Positions 1 through 10,470 of a stretch of DNA of 41,881 nucleotides are shown here, in pieces (positions within the stretch are counted from its first letter, which is position 1; each line of letters starts with the position of its first letter). This DNA is from Triparma columacea. Taxonomy: Eukaryota; Sar; Bolidophyceae; Parmales; Triparmaceae. A model generated the notes under the pieces. That model was not told the DNA's origin, searched no databases, and worked only from the letters and a program-made list of their open reading frames with translations. The position numbers and the translations under genes are program-made. The DNA is taken from positions 18,512 through 60,392 of the forward strand of contig BRYA01000155.1 in assembly GCA_030267965.1 (NCBI GenBank), in the 5' to 3' direction.

Positions 1-2204
1 GAGTTAGATCCCCATAATGCACGAAAGAAGGCCCACAGTGCAGGAGAATTTCTTGCGGGCGCACGTTCTGCCCTCACCTTCACGAAGAGCGTAGTAGACG
101 ACGTGGTCATCCCGTCCCCTCCTCCGTCCTCCTCTTCCTCTTCCTCTACATCTTCCTTCTCCTCCTCCTTCTCTCTCTCTCCCCTCCCCCCCTCCGTCCC
201 CTCCTCTGCCCTCCTCGCCCACTCAATGTATATCGGTTTCCCCCCCTCCCCCCTCGCGTACGCCATCCTCCTGAAGGCCCTCTTGGCCTCCCCTACGGTT
301 CCGTATACGACCACGGCCGTCGTGCCGGTAGGAGCCAGGAGAACCGAGGATATCTTCCCGTGGGGTGCGAACATTTTGTAGACCCCCTGCTCCCCTAGTC
401 CCTTCTGTAAGTTCTTCACGAGCAGTGAGTCGCTTTCCCCTACTTCCGTAGAACCCTTTCCTCCGTCCTTCACCTCCCACCCCTTCTCCCTCCAGTATTC
501 CATGTTGATCCTTCTAACTTCAGCTTCCGCAATCGCTACCCTTGCAGCCGCTCCCCCCTCCTCCAGGTTGATGACATCCATTTTATCCACCCCCAGCGTT
601 TTCGCCACGTGTCCCGTCGCCGTGTCTTGGTCGACGTACGTCGCGCTGTTCCCGACCCTGCTGTCGATCGCCCCCCTCCTCCTCTCCTGTTCCTTCCTGT
701 CCTTGTACTTCGTACCTGCGTCTTCTTCTCCCAATAGAGCTGCAGCTTTCCCGTCCTCCTTTCCCCTGACTGCCTTGACGATTCTCCCCTCCAATGCCTT
801 GCCGTCGACTTTAACCCTGACTCTCTCACCCTCCGATCTTCCCTCTTTAGTGTCTGGGAATCTGACGAACGCGAATCCCTTGCTCCTTCCGAGGTCGTCC
901 GTGACTAGGTGTACTTCCAGAACGTTTGAGGGTGACGTCAGGGTGTGTAGGTGGGAGCGGAGGGAGCTGTGGGTAGTTGTGTAAGGGAGGTTCAGGATCA
1001 TTATGCGAGAGGTTATGCCCATGGAAGCGCCGGAGCTGGGGACGGACGTTGACAAGCTGGCGCCGGACTTCGATTTTGAGTCCTTTTTCTCAGAGTTTAT
1101 CTTCTTCGAGTTCATCTCTTCCTCCTCCTCCTTCACATTCTCCTCCTCCTCCTCCTTTTCCTCCTCCTTCTCCTCCTCCTCCCCCCCCACCGCTCTTTTC
1201 ATGCTATCCTTAGCATCCTTAAGCGGGTCCGGTTCCTCCTCGTCGCTGTCACTATCGCTGTATCCCCCCCCCCCCCTACTATCCTCATCACTGTCGCTTC
1301 CATCGTCGTCATCATCATCCCCCATCCATCCTCCTTTCTTCTTATTACTAACAACCTCTTTAACCTCATCTCCCCCCTCCCCCCCCTCCGCGTTGAGGCC
1401 GTCGTCGTTCCCCCAAGTCCTCCCAGTTTTCCTCCCCCCCATCATGGCCTCAACGAACTCCTCCTTCCTCCTTTCCCTCTCCTTTTCCTGCCTCAGTATC
1501 TCAGGGTGTTTCTCCTTACCACCCGGAACTTTACCCTCCCCCCCCTCCCCCCCGGGCCCCATACTACTCTCAGCAGCCTTGTCGTTGTTGTATTTATCTT
1601 TATTATTCTTAGTAATCCTGCTCCACTCCCTTTCCCCCCCCTCCCCTCTAACTCCCTTCCTTCTAGCCCATTCAACTTTAACCTTACTAGTATCCATATA
1701 GCACCCATCCCAGTACTTCTTAACCTCGGCTGCCGCGTCGGGTGTTGAGAACCCTAAGTAGCAAACGCGTCTAACCGACCCGGATGTGGAGGTCGGGGTG
1801 TAGATTGACGTTATCGTGGCTTCAGGGAAGGGTTTCAACAGTGCGTTGTGAAGCCTGGGGTTAGGGCCTACGGACTTGGGGGAGGAGGAAGATGAGGAGG
1901 TGGAGGTCTTGTAAGATGATAGATCGGGAGCGGTGGAGGACTTTATACCGGGGATTGTAGGAGGGGGGAAAAGATAGTGGGCGGGAACATTCTTTATGCA
2001 GAGACGGGTGGAGTCATGGATTGTTGGGTCGAAGATTGTGGAGGTTTTGTGGGGAGGGGAGTTGGGGGTGGATGATGTGTGTGAGGTGTTGTTGTTGGTC
2101 TTTTGGTTGGTCTTTTGGTTGGTCTTTTGATTGGTCTTTTGGTTGATTTCTTGTGTGACCTTTGGTGTGGACTTGTTTCCTCCTCTGCGACCACCTCTTG
2201 CCAT
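1..2204 (-). CDS. MRD1: Mrd1/RBM19-like multiple-RRM ribosome biogenesis protein (5' part; runs off the window)
   Basis: Nucleolar RNA-binding protein of the Mrd1/RBM19 family, which acts in pre-18S rRNA processing within the small-subunit processome. Reading from the ATG at 2204, one 2127-nt exon encodes 709 residues and ends at 78 with a donor (GTGAGG); the frame then stays open by chance to the window edge. RRM1 (about residues 65-175) has the family-typical end with DTSKVKVEWAR. A long acidic Glu/Lys/Asp linker follows. RRM2 (about 400-485) has RNP2 IMILNLPY and RNP1 KGFAFVRF. RRM3 (about 590-670) has LLVKNL and ends with IYIEWARR. The exon stops just after TLFVK, the first strand of RRM4. 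The order and linker match Mrd1, whose remaining RRMs would lie outside the window. RRM1 carries an unusual Ser/Pro-rich insertion after its first strand. The N-terminus holds NQKT repeats. Family assignment is strong; the position of the next exon is not visible. Confidence 0.85.
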   Translation of the reverse strand, partial: MARGGRRGGNKSTPKVTQEINQKTNQKTNQKTNQKTNNNTSHTSSTPNSPPHKTSTIFDPTIHDSTRLCIKNVPAHYLFPPPTIPGIKSSTAPDLSSYKTSTSSSSSSPKSVGPNPRLHNALLKPFPEATITSIYTPTSTSGSVRRVCYLGFSTPDAAAEVKKYWDGCYMDTSKVKVEWARRKGVRGEGGEREWSRITKNNKDKYNNDKAAESSMGPGGEGGEGKVPGGKEKHPEILRQEKERERRKEEFVEAMMGGRKTGRTWGNDDGLNAEGGEGGDEVKEVVSNKKKGGWMGDDDDDDGSDSDEDSRGGGGYSDSDSDEEEPDPLKDAKDSMKRAVGGEEEEKEEEKEEEEENVKEEEEEMNSKKINSEKKDSKSKSGASLSTSVPSSGASMGITSRIMILNLPYTTTHSSLRSHLHTLTSPSNVLEVHLVTDDLGRSKGFAFVRFPDTKEGRSEGERVRVKVDGKALEGRIVKAVRGKEDGKAAALLGEEDAGTKYKDRKEQERRRGAIDSRVGNSATYVDQDTATGHVAKTLGVDKMDVINLEEGGAAARVAIAEAEVRRINMEYWREKGWEVKDGGKGSTEVGESDSLLVKNLQKGLGEQGVYKMFAPHGKISSVLLAPTGTTAVVVYGTVGEAKRAFRRMAYARGEGGKPIYIEWARRAEEGTEGGRGEREKEEEKEDVEEEEEEDGGGDGMTTSSTTLFVKVRAERAPARNSPALWAFFRALWGSN
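2097..2148. repeat. 12-bp tandem repeat coding for NQKT units
   Basis: About four copies of a 12-bp unit (GGTTGGTCTTTT on the + strand, with single-base variants). They encode the NQKT repeats near the N-terminus of the Mrd1-like protein. The unit length is a multiple of three, so copy-number change would not break the frame. Confidence 0.8.
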
Positions 2205-2793
2205 GTTATTATTTGTTTGATGGTTTTGATGCCTCTGTGTTTGTGTATGAGTGTGTGTGAGTGAGAAAGATAGGGAGTGTGCGTGTTTGTGTGTGTATAG
2301 CTAAGAGAGTGTATGTACCGTGTATATACCGTGCATATATGCGCAAAGAATGTCCAAAGAATGCCCAAAAGAGACAGGTGTCGGAAGCATAAATCTGGGG
2401 ATCTAAAAACATTTGATATACGGTAGATATGCTAATTAGTAGCAAGGATTGCATTTGAATTGTATATATATATCTAAGTGTCCATCGTTGATGTCGTTTA
2501 ATCCCAAATTGGGTCCATACCAGGGGAGTCAAGCGATTACCAGCGAATGCTTTTTTCTGTAAATCTTCAAATGCAGCAATATTACACATTTTAGCACTAC
2601 AATTCATAACAACTCATATCCCAAACTAGAAGTCGTCTACGTAATACTTACAAAAGTGCCTAAATCTCTCTCAAAACTTTGCTTTTTAATTGGAGCAAAA
2701 AGGCTTCCAGATCGAGGGTCCCCACTTCGGCCCAGAATAATTAATCCAGTAATTCCGGAATCCCTCCTTCATTCTTCTGTTGCGTGATTCCAG
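2205..2793. other. Divergent intergenic region, AT-rich, between the Mrd1-like and Cys-rich membrane protein genes
   Basis: This 589-bp stretch separates two divergent starts. It contains GT-rich simple sequence (about 2230-2300) and a short TA run near 2462-2472, but no coding sequence I can support. A 132-codon open frame on the minus strand (2209-2607) has no recognisable domain. Promoters of both flanking genes presumably lie here, but I see no defined motif. Confidence 0.5.
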
Positions 2794-5700
2794 ATGAAGT
2801 CGATGCGCCTAGTCTTGTCCGATAGTGGATCCCAAGGTAACTCAGCTATCTTTGGCCTCCAAAAAACCAGGAAATCTCAGCAATGCAGCCGAGTGATGTT
2901 GTCTCATATTTGCCTAATCTTTTTGACCTGCTTAGTCCTAGTCGGAGGGAGGTCATTAGCTGAGGTGAATGTGGGCGATATGAACGGGCTGTTCAACAAG
3001 GTCAGTAATAAAGTGCATAGCGATGTAAACACTGGCAACTCCATCATGGCGAATGGTGACACCACGATTCTAGCTGATGGGTCGTATAAATGCTCAGAGG
3101 GGACTTGTGCAGGTAGTTATGACATGCTGTCCATATCTGGTGGCTTGAATGGAGAGGTCAAGTGTGTGGAGGACAACGCAAGCTGTGTGTTGGATGGAGA
3201 GAATGCAAGAAGAGCGATGTTTGTGTGGGGAGCTGGGAGTGGTACACTTATTCTCCGAGCTCTCACCTTCGACAAGGGGTATGGTACTCATTCTGGTGGA
3301 GGGGTTGTCATTGGGTATGGTGCCAAAGTGGACTTGATGCTCTGTATTTTTTCCAACAATAGAGCTACAGGTAGTGATTATGGAGGTGGAGCAATTTATG
3401 TTGGGGGTTATGGTTATGGTGGAGGTACCGTCAATGTTTACGGAACAAGCTTCAATGGAAATACAGCAGACTCAGGAAATGGTGATGATATTTACAAGTC
3501 TTCTGGAACCATCACCATCCACAATACGTGCCCTTCTCCCTACTTCGACACTCCATTCCAAGGTAAGACGAGAATGAGGATTGTGTAGTCTGTAGAACCA
3601 TTCCTAACCCCACAACTCACTTTACGTTACCGCTGCACCAATTCCTATTCCTCCCTCTCTTGTTTCTTAGGGTCCGCTTTGGACTTTTCTGGCACCGTCA
3701 ACGGCAATAAATACTCGTTCTCGTGCTACTACATCTGCGCTGCTGGTTATTACAACCCAACCGCTGGAGTTTCAAGTTCAGATTGTGAAGCCTGCGGCGA
3801 GGGGAAATACAGCACGACTTCTGGAGCCACTATGTGCCAAGGTGAGAAAGGACGGGAAGCGAATGCATAGCACCACAAAAATGATTCCCCACACGTCGCA
3901 AGCCGTCCTCCCACTAAGAAACTCTGATCTTAAACTTCAATCCAACTCGCCCCCCCCTCTCATCACTTCTAACTCCATTCACGCAATCCTTTTCGCTTTT
4001 CGCTTCTCTCCTCGCAGATTGCACCGCAGGAACATTCAGCTCTTCCACCGGAGCGACAAGCGCATCCACCTGCACAACCTGCCCAAGAGGCTCCTACTCC
4101 GGATCTCCCTCCTCGACCTCCTGCACCACTTGCCCCGCTGGCCGCTTTAACTCCAACAACGCGACCTCCCCAAGCCTCCACGTCTCCTGCTCCATCTGCA
4201 CCGCTGGAAAGATCAACAACGACCCTGCCACCGACTCTGCACTCCACGACTCATGCCAAGCTTGCCCCCCTGGCAAGAAGAATGACAAGGACGACACAAG
4301 TTACTCAGACCACGATGAGGCTGGCGACTGCCAATCTTGCAGCCCAGGCCGTTACAGTAACGCAACTAACGGCGCTACAATGTGCTTGAACTGTCCCTTG
4401 GGCAAATCTTCTGGTGTCGGCGCCTTTGTTTGCACGGGATGTCCAAGCGGCTACGAGTGCTCTGGTAAGTAGCAATCACCTACTCTGCCCCTTCCTACCG
4501 TCCTCACCCCCCCCCCCCCCCCTCTCCCCCCATTTCCTTCTCAGAGGGAGTCCAGACCCCTTGTGACGAAGGTTACTACAGCAATAGCGAGCAGCCTTGC
4601 CAGATATGCGATAAAGGCTTCATGTGCCTTGGAGCTTCCGATCGTAAGGCATGTGCTCCTGGGGCGTCTCAGCCTCTTGAGGGCCAACCCGGTTGCCAGT
4701 CTTGCACCGCTGGAAAATACCAGAATGAGGAGGCTCAAGAGAACTGCAAGGACTGCACTGTGGGACATTTCTGCCCTCCCTTCTCTTCCGCCCCGATCTC
4801 CTGTTTGGCGGGATCAACATATCGAGTCGAAACAAGGGCGGAGGTTTGTAATTCGTGCTCAAACTGCCAGCTTGGAGAAATCATGACAGCAGATTGCACC
4901 ATAACGAGTGACCGCCAGTGTTCTCCATGCGTCACTCCTGCCTACTCGGACGACGGCGTCACGTGCAAGCAGTGTTCTGGCGAAGGACAGTACAACGATG
5001 AGGATGGGGCCGCCTTTTGCAAGACAGCCAAGGCCGGATACAGGCCGACGTCGGATCGCAAGGGGCAAGTACCATGCCTTGAAGGAACTTTCTCTATTGG
5101 CGCCAACGACACGTGCACAACCTGCCAAGAAAGAACTTTTTCCAGGGTTGGTGCTTCCTCCTGCCTCCCCTGCCCCCAGCACGAGACCCCAAACGAGGAT
5201 ACGCAATCTTGCGACTGCATGCCGTCCTTCTCCAGAATAGGTGATGGCGACTCATGTACCTGCAAGGCCGGGGAGACCCTCATGGGTACCTCCTGCGAAC
5301 CTTGCGAGAAGGGAAAATGGAAGGCATCGATCGGCGTCACCAGCTGCTCTCGTTGCGAGGACACTCTCAAGGGGTCCATCACTGAGAATCCTGGTTCAAC
5401 CTCTTCATCTTCCTGTATCTGTCCCTCCCGTACTTACGACGACGGGGAGGGCTCCTGCGTTCCAATTGAGGAGGGAATGAGGGAGGATCTCTCTGGCATG
5501 ACACTCGCTTCCTTGACCCTCGAGGAAGGTTTTTGGAGAACCAGCTCAAAGTCCTCCGACGTCCGCCCCTGCATCACCCCAGAAGCCTGCGCTGGCGGCA
5601 ACGACACCGAGACCATGTGCCGCGATGGACACACCGGCCCTTACTGCGCCCTCTGCGAGGACAACTACAACCTAGATCCTTTTATGCTTTGCAAGCAGTG

Positions 5701-7174
5701 CAGCGAGAGCAAAAACGATCTTGCTTTCACCGTCCTCGCTTTCGTGCTGTTTGCATTGATACTTCTCGGCGGGTACATGCTCCTTAAAAAGAAGCTGGGT
5801 GGAGGACGAAGGGGGAAGGAGGTTTGGAAGAGGTGCAAGAATGGGGTGAAGATTTTGTTCGCCTCCGGCCAGATTACAGCATCCCTCCCCAATGTCGTCC
5901 CGCAAGTGTCTCTCCCTGAGAACTTCAAAAAGTTGGTGGCGGCATCCCAGTTCCTCAACTTCAACATGTTCACGCTCGTCCCCATGGGCTGCTTCGCAGG
6001 GGGAGGCTTCAACTTCTACGTCAAGTCCGTGGCTCTGACCATGTCTGTCGTCACGGTGATCGCGACGCTTTCCCTCCTGGCGTTCTTTAAGAAGAGGCCC
6101 AACCTGTACACCGCTGCTATCGCCATCACGTACCTCACCCTTCCCACCATAACAACGACTGTCTTTGGTATGTTTCCTTGCGACGATTTTGACGACGGTA
6201 ACTACTCTCGCCTCAGAAGCGACTTGAGCATCGACTGCGGAGCGGGGGGTAGGGGAGCTTGGCAAGCGTACGGCTACTTGATGGTTGGGATCTTCCCAGT
6301 CGGGGTTCCCTTAATGTATTGGGTCCTCCTCTACCGCATGAAGGACAGGTTAATGGGAGAAGACAGGATAAACGACGAGAAGCTCAGAGGGATATTGTTC
6401 TTGTGGGAGCCCTACAAGAAGGAGTACTGGTGGTGGGAGGTGTTCGAGACCCTGAGGAGGCTCGCAATGACTGGTCTCCTTTCTACCATTGATCCAGGTT
6501 CCTTCACGCAGATCAGCAGTGGCTTGATGATGGCAAGCTTGTACACTGTCCTCCTGACTTGGGCAAGGCCCTTTGCCGAGCTGAGGGACAACGTGATTGC
6601 AGTGCTTTCCGGCGTGCTTCTTATGCTGACACTAACCTCAGCGTTCCTGATGAAGTCGCAGAAGCTTGTGGAGGATGACTACGAGGCGGTGGGAATGGGT
6701 GCAGTCTTGATCACCGCAACGGTGCTCATATTTGTACTGTTCCTTGCATGGGCGTGGTACTCATTCAACGACCTTAGCACTAGCAACCGAGGAATGGCTG
6801 CAAGAGCTTTCCAAAGTTCGCTCGGGTCAAGGTCAGGAAGTAACGAAGGGGCAGGGGAGGGGATCGAATTGGGAGAGAGGAGAGGGAGCAAGCTCTCGAG
6901 CGACAACCCTATGCACGTAGGAGTTGAGGCTGAGGGGGGGGGGAGGGCGGCGAAGAAGGAGGGGAAGAGTCTGTTCAAGAGGTTTGAGGATGAGATGCTG
7001 AGAAGATCTTATGAGAGGCAGTTGAAGAATATGCCGGTTGACACAAGGGTGGTCAGGCAACAGCAGTACGAAGACCCCATTCCTGGACCGCCGCCACCTA
7101 AATCACAGCAAAAGTCCCCAGCGTCAAAGGTTGAAGCCAGGGATGACGGGCTGCAAATGGAATCAAGTAAGTAA
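2794..7174 (+). CDS. Secreted/membrane Cys-rich receptor-like protein (beta-helix + ephrin-receptor-like repeats + multi-TM domain)
   Basis: Four exons: 2794-3562, 3671-3841, 4018-4464 and 4545-7174, giving 1338 aa. All three introns are phase 1. A hydrophobic signal sequence begins at the in-frame ATG at 2896 (residue 35), which is probably the better start; the first ATG is 2794. Exon 1 encodes a pectin-lyase-like/POMP-type stretch with GGAI and FSNN motifs. Then come many Cys-rich GCC2/GCC3 (ephrin-receptor-like) units of the form C-x-x-C-x-x-G-x-[YF], up to about residue 840. From about 853 to 1205 there are roughly seven hydrophobic segments plus a WWEVFETLRRLA motif, then a charged cytoplasmic tail ending near a Pro-rich segment. 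The architecture is common in algae and oomycetes, and its function is unknown; a surface receptor or channel-like protein is a reasonable guess. Long C runs (about 4507-4523) form the polypyrimidine tract of intron 3. Confidence 0.8.
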
Positions 7175-7231
7175 TTCTTAGCAGGGTGTACTACGATTTC
7201 TAATAGAACAAATTCTCCTTCCTTCTTCTTT

Positions 7232-7275
7232 CTCATTCCTTCTTTTCCTTTCTTTATTCCTCAAATTTCTTCATT
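7232..7275. repeat. 44-bp repeat, left copy (partner at 10427-10470)
   Basis: A pyrimidine-rich 44-bp segment that matches 10427-10470 in the same orientation at about 40 of 44 positions. It lies in the 3' flank of the Cys-rich membrane protein gene. The two copies bracket the HNH gene and the adjacent AT-rich spacer. The sequence is partly low-complexity (CTTCTTTTCCTTTCTT), so chance similarity is not excluded, but the shared non-repetitive end (CAAATTTCTTCA) argues for common origin. Confidence 0.55.
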
Positions 7276-7351
7276 GGGGTAAAAGGGAGGATTTGGGGGG
7301 TGGTAAAGATGTGGCGGGGAAATAGGGATAAAAAAACAACTTTAATTTTTC

Positions 7352-8878
7352 TCAAATCGGCACAAGCTGAAAGACGTTGAAAGATGCTGTTTTAGAGATT
7401 TCGAGATTTGGCGAGATGTCAATCTTGACCGGCGCCAGCTTGCTGTCCTTGGCCCTCTCGGCGCCTCCGCCTTCGAACCAGTCCTCCAGGAATTTGAAGA
7501 TAACTTCCCCGCTGTAGGATTCATCGTCGTTTCTGCCGATGGAGGAAATTTTCTCGTGCATGCCTAAATCCTCGCCCGTCCCGGCAGTCAACGTCAGCCA
7601 GGAGATCGCCTTGTCCCGATACTTCTGTGCTTCCCTGTTGTTCCATTTTTTTGCCGCAGCCTTCATGCTCCTAGTCTCAGTTTTTCCATAGAAGGGTTTC
7701 ACCTCCTTGATGTACCTAAACAGGCACACGATCTGATCCTCCCTGAGCCCCGTCTCGAGTTCTTCTTTCCTCAGCTCCTGGAGGAACTTGTCCTTCTTAA
7801 CAATCCTATTTGCCCTCCAGTGCAGCGCCTCAAGGTTTTCAGTTTCCGTCAAACCACCTTTGCTCCACGGGAAGATGTGATCGACGTCGAACTTAGTGAT
7901 ACTGAAGTTACCAGTCCCCTTCCCGCCAACTACGTTGCCGTGCCTGTCCACCCGAAACTTCACCTTGGTGGTCTCAAAATTTATTACGTCATTCTGCGGA
8001 AAGGACCGGCGGGTTTCAGCGGAAGATTATTTATTTGCGGCCTAAGAAACGCCTTTCGCGCCCATCGCTCATCTCACCTCGATCTTGGCACAATTTTGGA
8101 AAGCCCACTCCGTCAATTTCTCCAGTGTCTTGGCCTTGTAGCTCGAGCTCTCAAATGGTGATCCTTCTTGGAATTTCTTCCTCCACTCATTCAAAAGTTT
8201 TTCGAATTGTTGTGCTGTGTAAAAAGTGCCATTCCAGGTGAGGCTACCTCTATCTGATCGAACCGGCACCTCTCGAAGCGAATCTGCGGTGAAGGTGCAC
8301 TCCTTAGCAAGGAACTTATACACACAGTCTGAGGCCATGGGGAACGGTTGCTTGAGATCTAACCAGCACTCCGGATCCTGGGCTACCGCCTTCTTGCAGA
8401 GCTCGAAGAGACTAGGATCCTGAGCCCTTTTCAGCAGGGAATCGCCCCCCTCCTCACGGCTCACATTTACCAACTTTAACTTATCAGTAATGTATTTCAC
8501 ATACACCTCTTCACCGTACTGGAGGAGGTCACCCGTCTTGTCCTTTAACCTTGATTTGACATCGATTTTGACAAGGTCGCCGACTCCGAGGCTGGGTTGG
8601 CTTTCCTCAGAATCAGAGTCGGATGAGTCGGCTGGGTTAGCCGTAATGTGAGTGCCTAGAGCGGAGATGAATGTCTTTGAGAGCTCGATCACCTTGTTGG
8701 CGTGGTCTTCCTGCAGTTTGACGATTTTGGCATTGGCCTCGGCAAGTTCGGTCTTCATCTTCTTGAGCTCTTCCTCCAAATCATATATTTTTGATTGCTC
8801 CTCCTCGTTCTTTCTAGAATCGTCCGAAGAACCGGCCTTAGAACCTTTCCCTTGAGGAGACTCAAATTGAGGGTTCAT
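7352..8878 (-). CDS. Coiled-coil HNH endonuclease family protein
   Basis: Two exons, 8078-8878 and 7352-7993, joined by an 84-bp GT-AG phase-0 intron; 480 aa. The ATG at 8878 opens a Ser/Lys-rich segment and a coiled coil (about residues 25-75), then an acidic Ser-Asp patch. A globular part of unknown family follows (about 95-267). The second exon gives an HNH nuclease core: DVDHIFPWSKGG, then an Asn in TENLEALHW and WRANRIVKK, fitting the DH...N...H/N layout of the HNH fold, here without the flanking Cys-x-x-Cys zinc pairs. A metal-dependent DNA-cleaving role is inferred from the motif only. The intron splits the nuclease core from the N-terminal part, so unspliced transcripts would stop just after the donor. 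The gene sits alone in an AT-rich block, which hints at acquisition. It is convergent with the membrane protein gene. Confidence 0.75.
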
Positions 8879-9318
8879 TGTCTTGCAAGCCGACAGTTAG
8901 GACGAAAGGGGTTAAAGTCAATGAAGGGAGCTTTACTTGGGTACAAAACTTTCAAAGGTGGAACGACTTTGATGCGTCTAGTCGGTAGTCAAGACAAATA
9001 TTCTGTGCGTGGCACGAACGAAAAAACTCTTGCTTGGAGCAGTTTGGCAGAAAATCCTTTCCAAGACTCAGCTCTCAGCTCGGTTTGGCTCTCTTGGAAT
9101 TGATCATTTTGCCATTTTTGCCCTGGCTCAAAATGAAGTAACCATGAAGTACGTTTTTGGGGGTGAAAAAGCATGGTCTAGTTCTGCATTATTATTAATA
9201 TCAACGTCGTAGCGTCGCACGAGAGAAGGGCCTCAGTGAGGGAAGAAATAGAACTTCCCCCCCCAAAACCTCCCGAGACCAACCCTTCCTAGGCCTCTGG
9301 CTCCTCAAGGTTTCAACG

Positions 9319-9391
9319 AAAATGCGTTCAAAAAGTGGAACTATGTTGTCCGCGAAGTCGTCTATCAAGTACTACCTTTTGAACGCATTTT
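9319..9391. repeat. Perfect 15-bp inverted repeat with 43-nt spacer
   Basis: AAAATGCGTTCAAAA at 9319-9333 is exactly reverse-complementary to 9377-9391. The spacer of 43 nt contains further short complementarity (CAAGTACT). It could be a hairpin RNA, a remnant of terminal inverted repeats of a small element, or a protein-binding site; the sequence does not decide. Confidence 0.8.
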
Positions 9392-10426
9392 GCTAACTCT
9401 TCCAGGGATTTAACCTCCTTCTCTCAAAACACCCCACTCCGAACCTTGAGAAATAATTAAAGAAAGCTGTACCCTAACTTTCCTGAAATCCTCGAAACCG
9501 GGATATGGTTGCCTCATCTATCCTACACTTCCCGAAAAAATTAAGGAAATCTACTTAGAAGAGTCCTTCAACTCTTTGGTTGAAATTGATCATTTTTAGT
9601 GCAAAAAAAAATCATATTAATTACGTCGTTGCGCATCATCTATTCGACCCCATTTCTTGTATTTATTACTGTTTTGGTATCGTAGTACGAGAAATAAAAA
9701 CAAATGTCGTTAACACCATGAAAAAGCAGTAACCATGTCTGCTTCTATACCAATTTTAGATACTTTTACGACCGCAAAAATTAACTTCGAAAGAATTCCG
9801 TGAAAGCGCTGTTATAGTTCTACCGATCACTAAAAATTTACCACGATACGTAGGAATCTTTCCGTTTGAATTTGTCATTAAAAAAATCACTCTGACCCAA
9901 CTCAGCTTCTTCAAGGAGTAGGGTAGTGAAATTGTTTATTCTGAAGTTTATGGACATTTTCAGAGCTTAATATTTAGTAAGCCGGTCTATCGCATTTCTA
10001 TCAACTCTCTACCATAATAGAGTTGCTATTAACGTACGTCTTTCATTCTTTTATTTATCTTCTCCCCCAGATGGGCAACCAAAACACACTAATATCCACT
10101 AATATTGCGGTTTGGGGAAGCATAACCGCGTCTAGCTGTGTAATACGTATTAAATATCTCTCAGATACCTTCTAACCTTCCCTATCTTCGATGTGGAGCC
10201 ATAATTCTTCCTTTCCCTCCCCGAGTCGCTGAAAGCCTCTGGCCATTTCTCCATCGAAAGACATTTAACGGGACTTTTAAGAAGACGCCGGTATCAAGTA
10301 TTCAATAATTACCCTTGAAACGGGAGAAGAAGGAATAAAACGTTAAGTTGAAAAATCTGGGACCTTTTCCCAAAATAGGCTCGATCAATTCCAAGAGAGC
10401 CGTTTTTCCCTGACTTTTTTGCTTTC

Positions 10427-10470
10427 CTCACTCCTTCTTTTCCTTTCTTCATTCCCCAAATTTCTTCAAT
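10427..10470. repeat. 44-bp repeat, right copy (partner at 7232-7275)
   Basis: Direct copy of the segment at 7232-7275 with about four substitutions. It lies 46 bp upstream of the start codon of the adenylation-domain gene, so it may belong to that gene's promoter or 5' UTR. Together the copies delimit a 3.2-kb block holding the HNH gene. Confidence 0.55.

Noticed and set aside
103..2000. Ser/Pro/Leu-rich open frames on the + strand between 103 and 1750
   Set aside because: They are antisense to the Glu/Lys-rich Mrd1-like exon, which has clear RRMs; their composition is that of a complement shadow.
2097..2148. CRISPR-like array
   Set aside because: A 12-bp unit without spacers inside a coding exon; a simple coding repeat.
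2209..2607. 132-codon minus-strand open frame upstream of the Mrd1-like gene
   Set aside because: No domain, Thr/His simple-sequence C-terminus and overlap with the likely promoter; not supported.
10002..10025. 7-bp hairpin as a transcription terminator
   Set aside because: Too short and in a eukaryotic intergenic region, where this kind of terminator is not expected.
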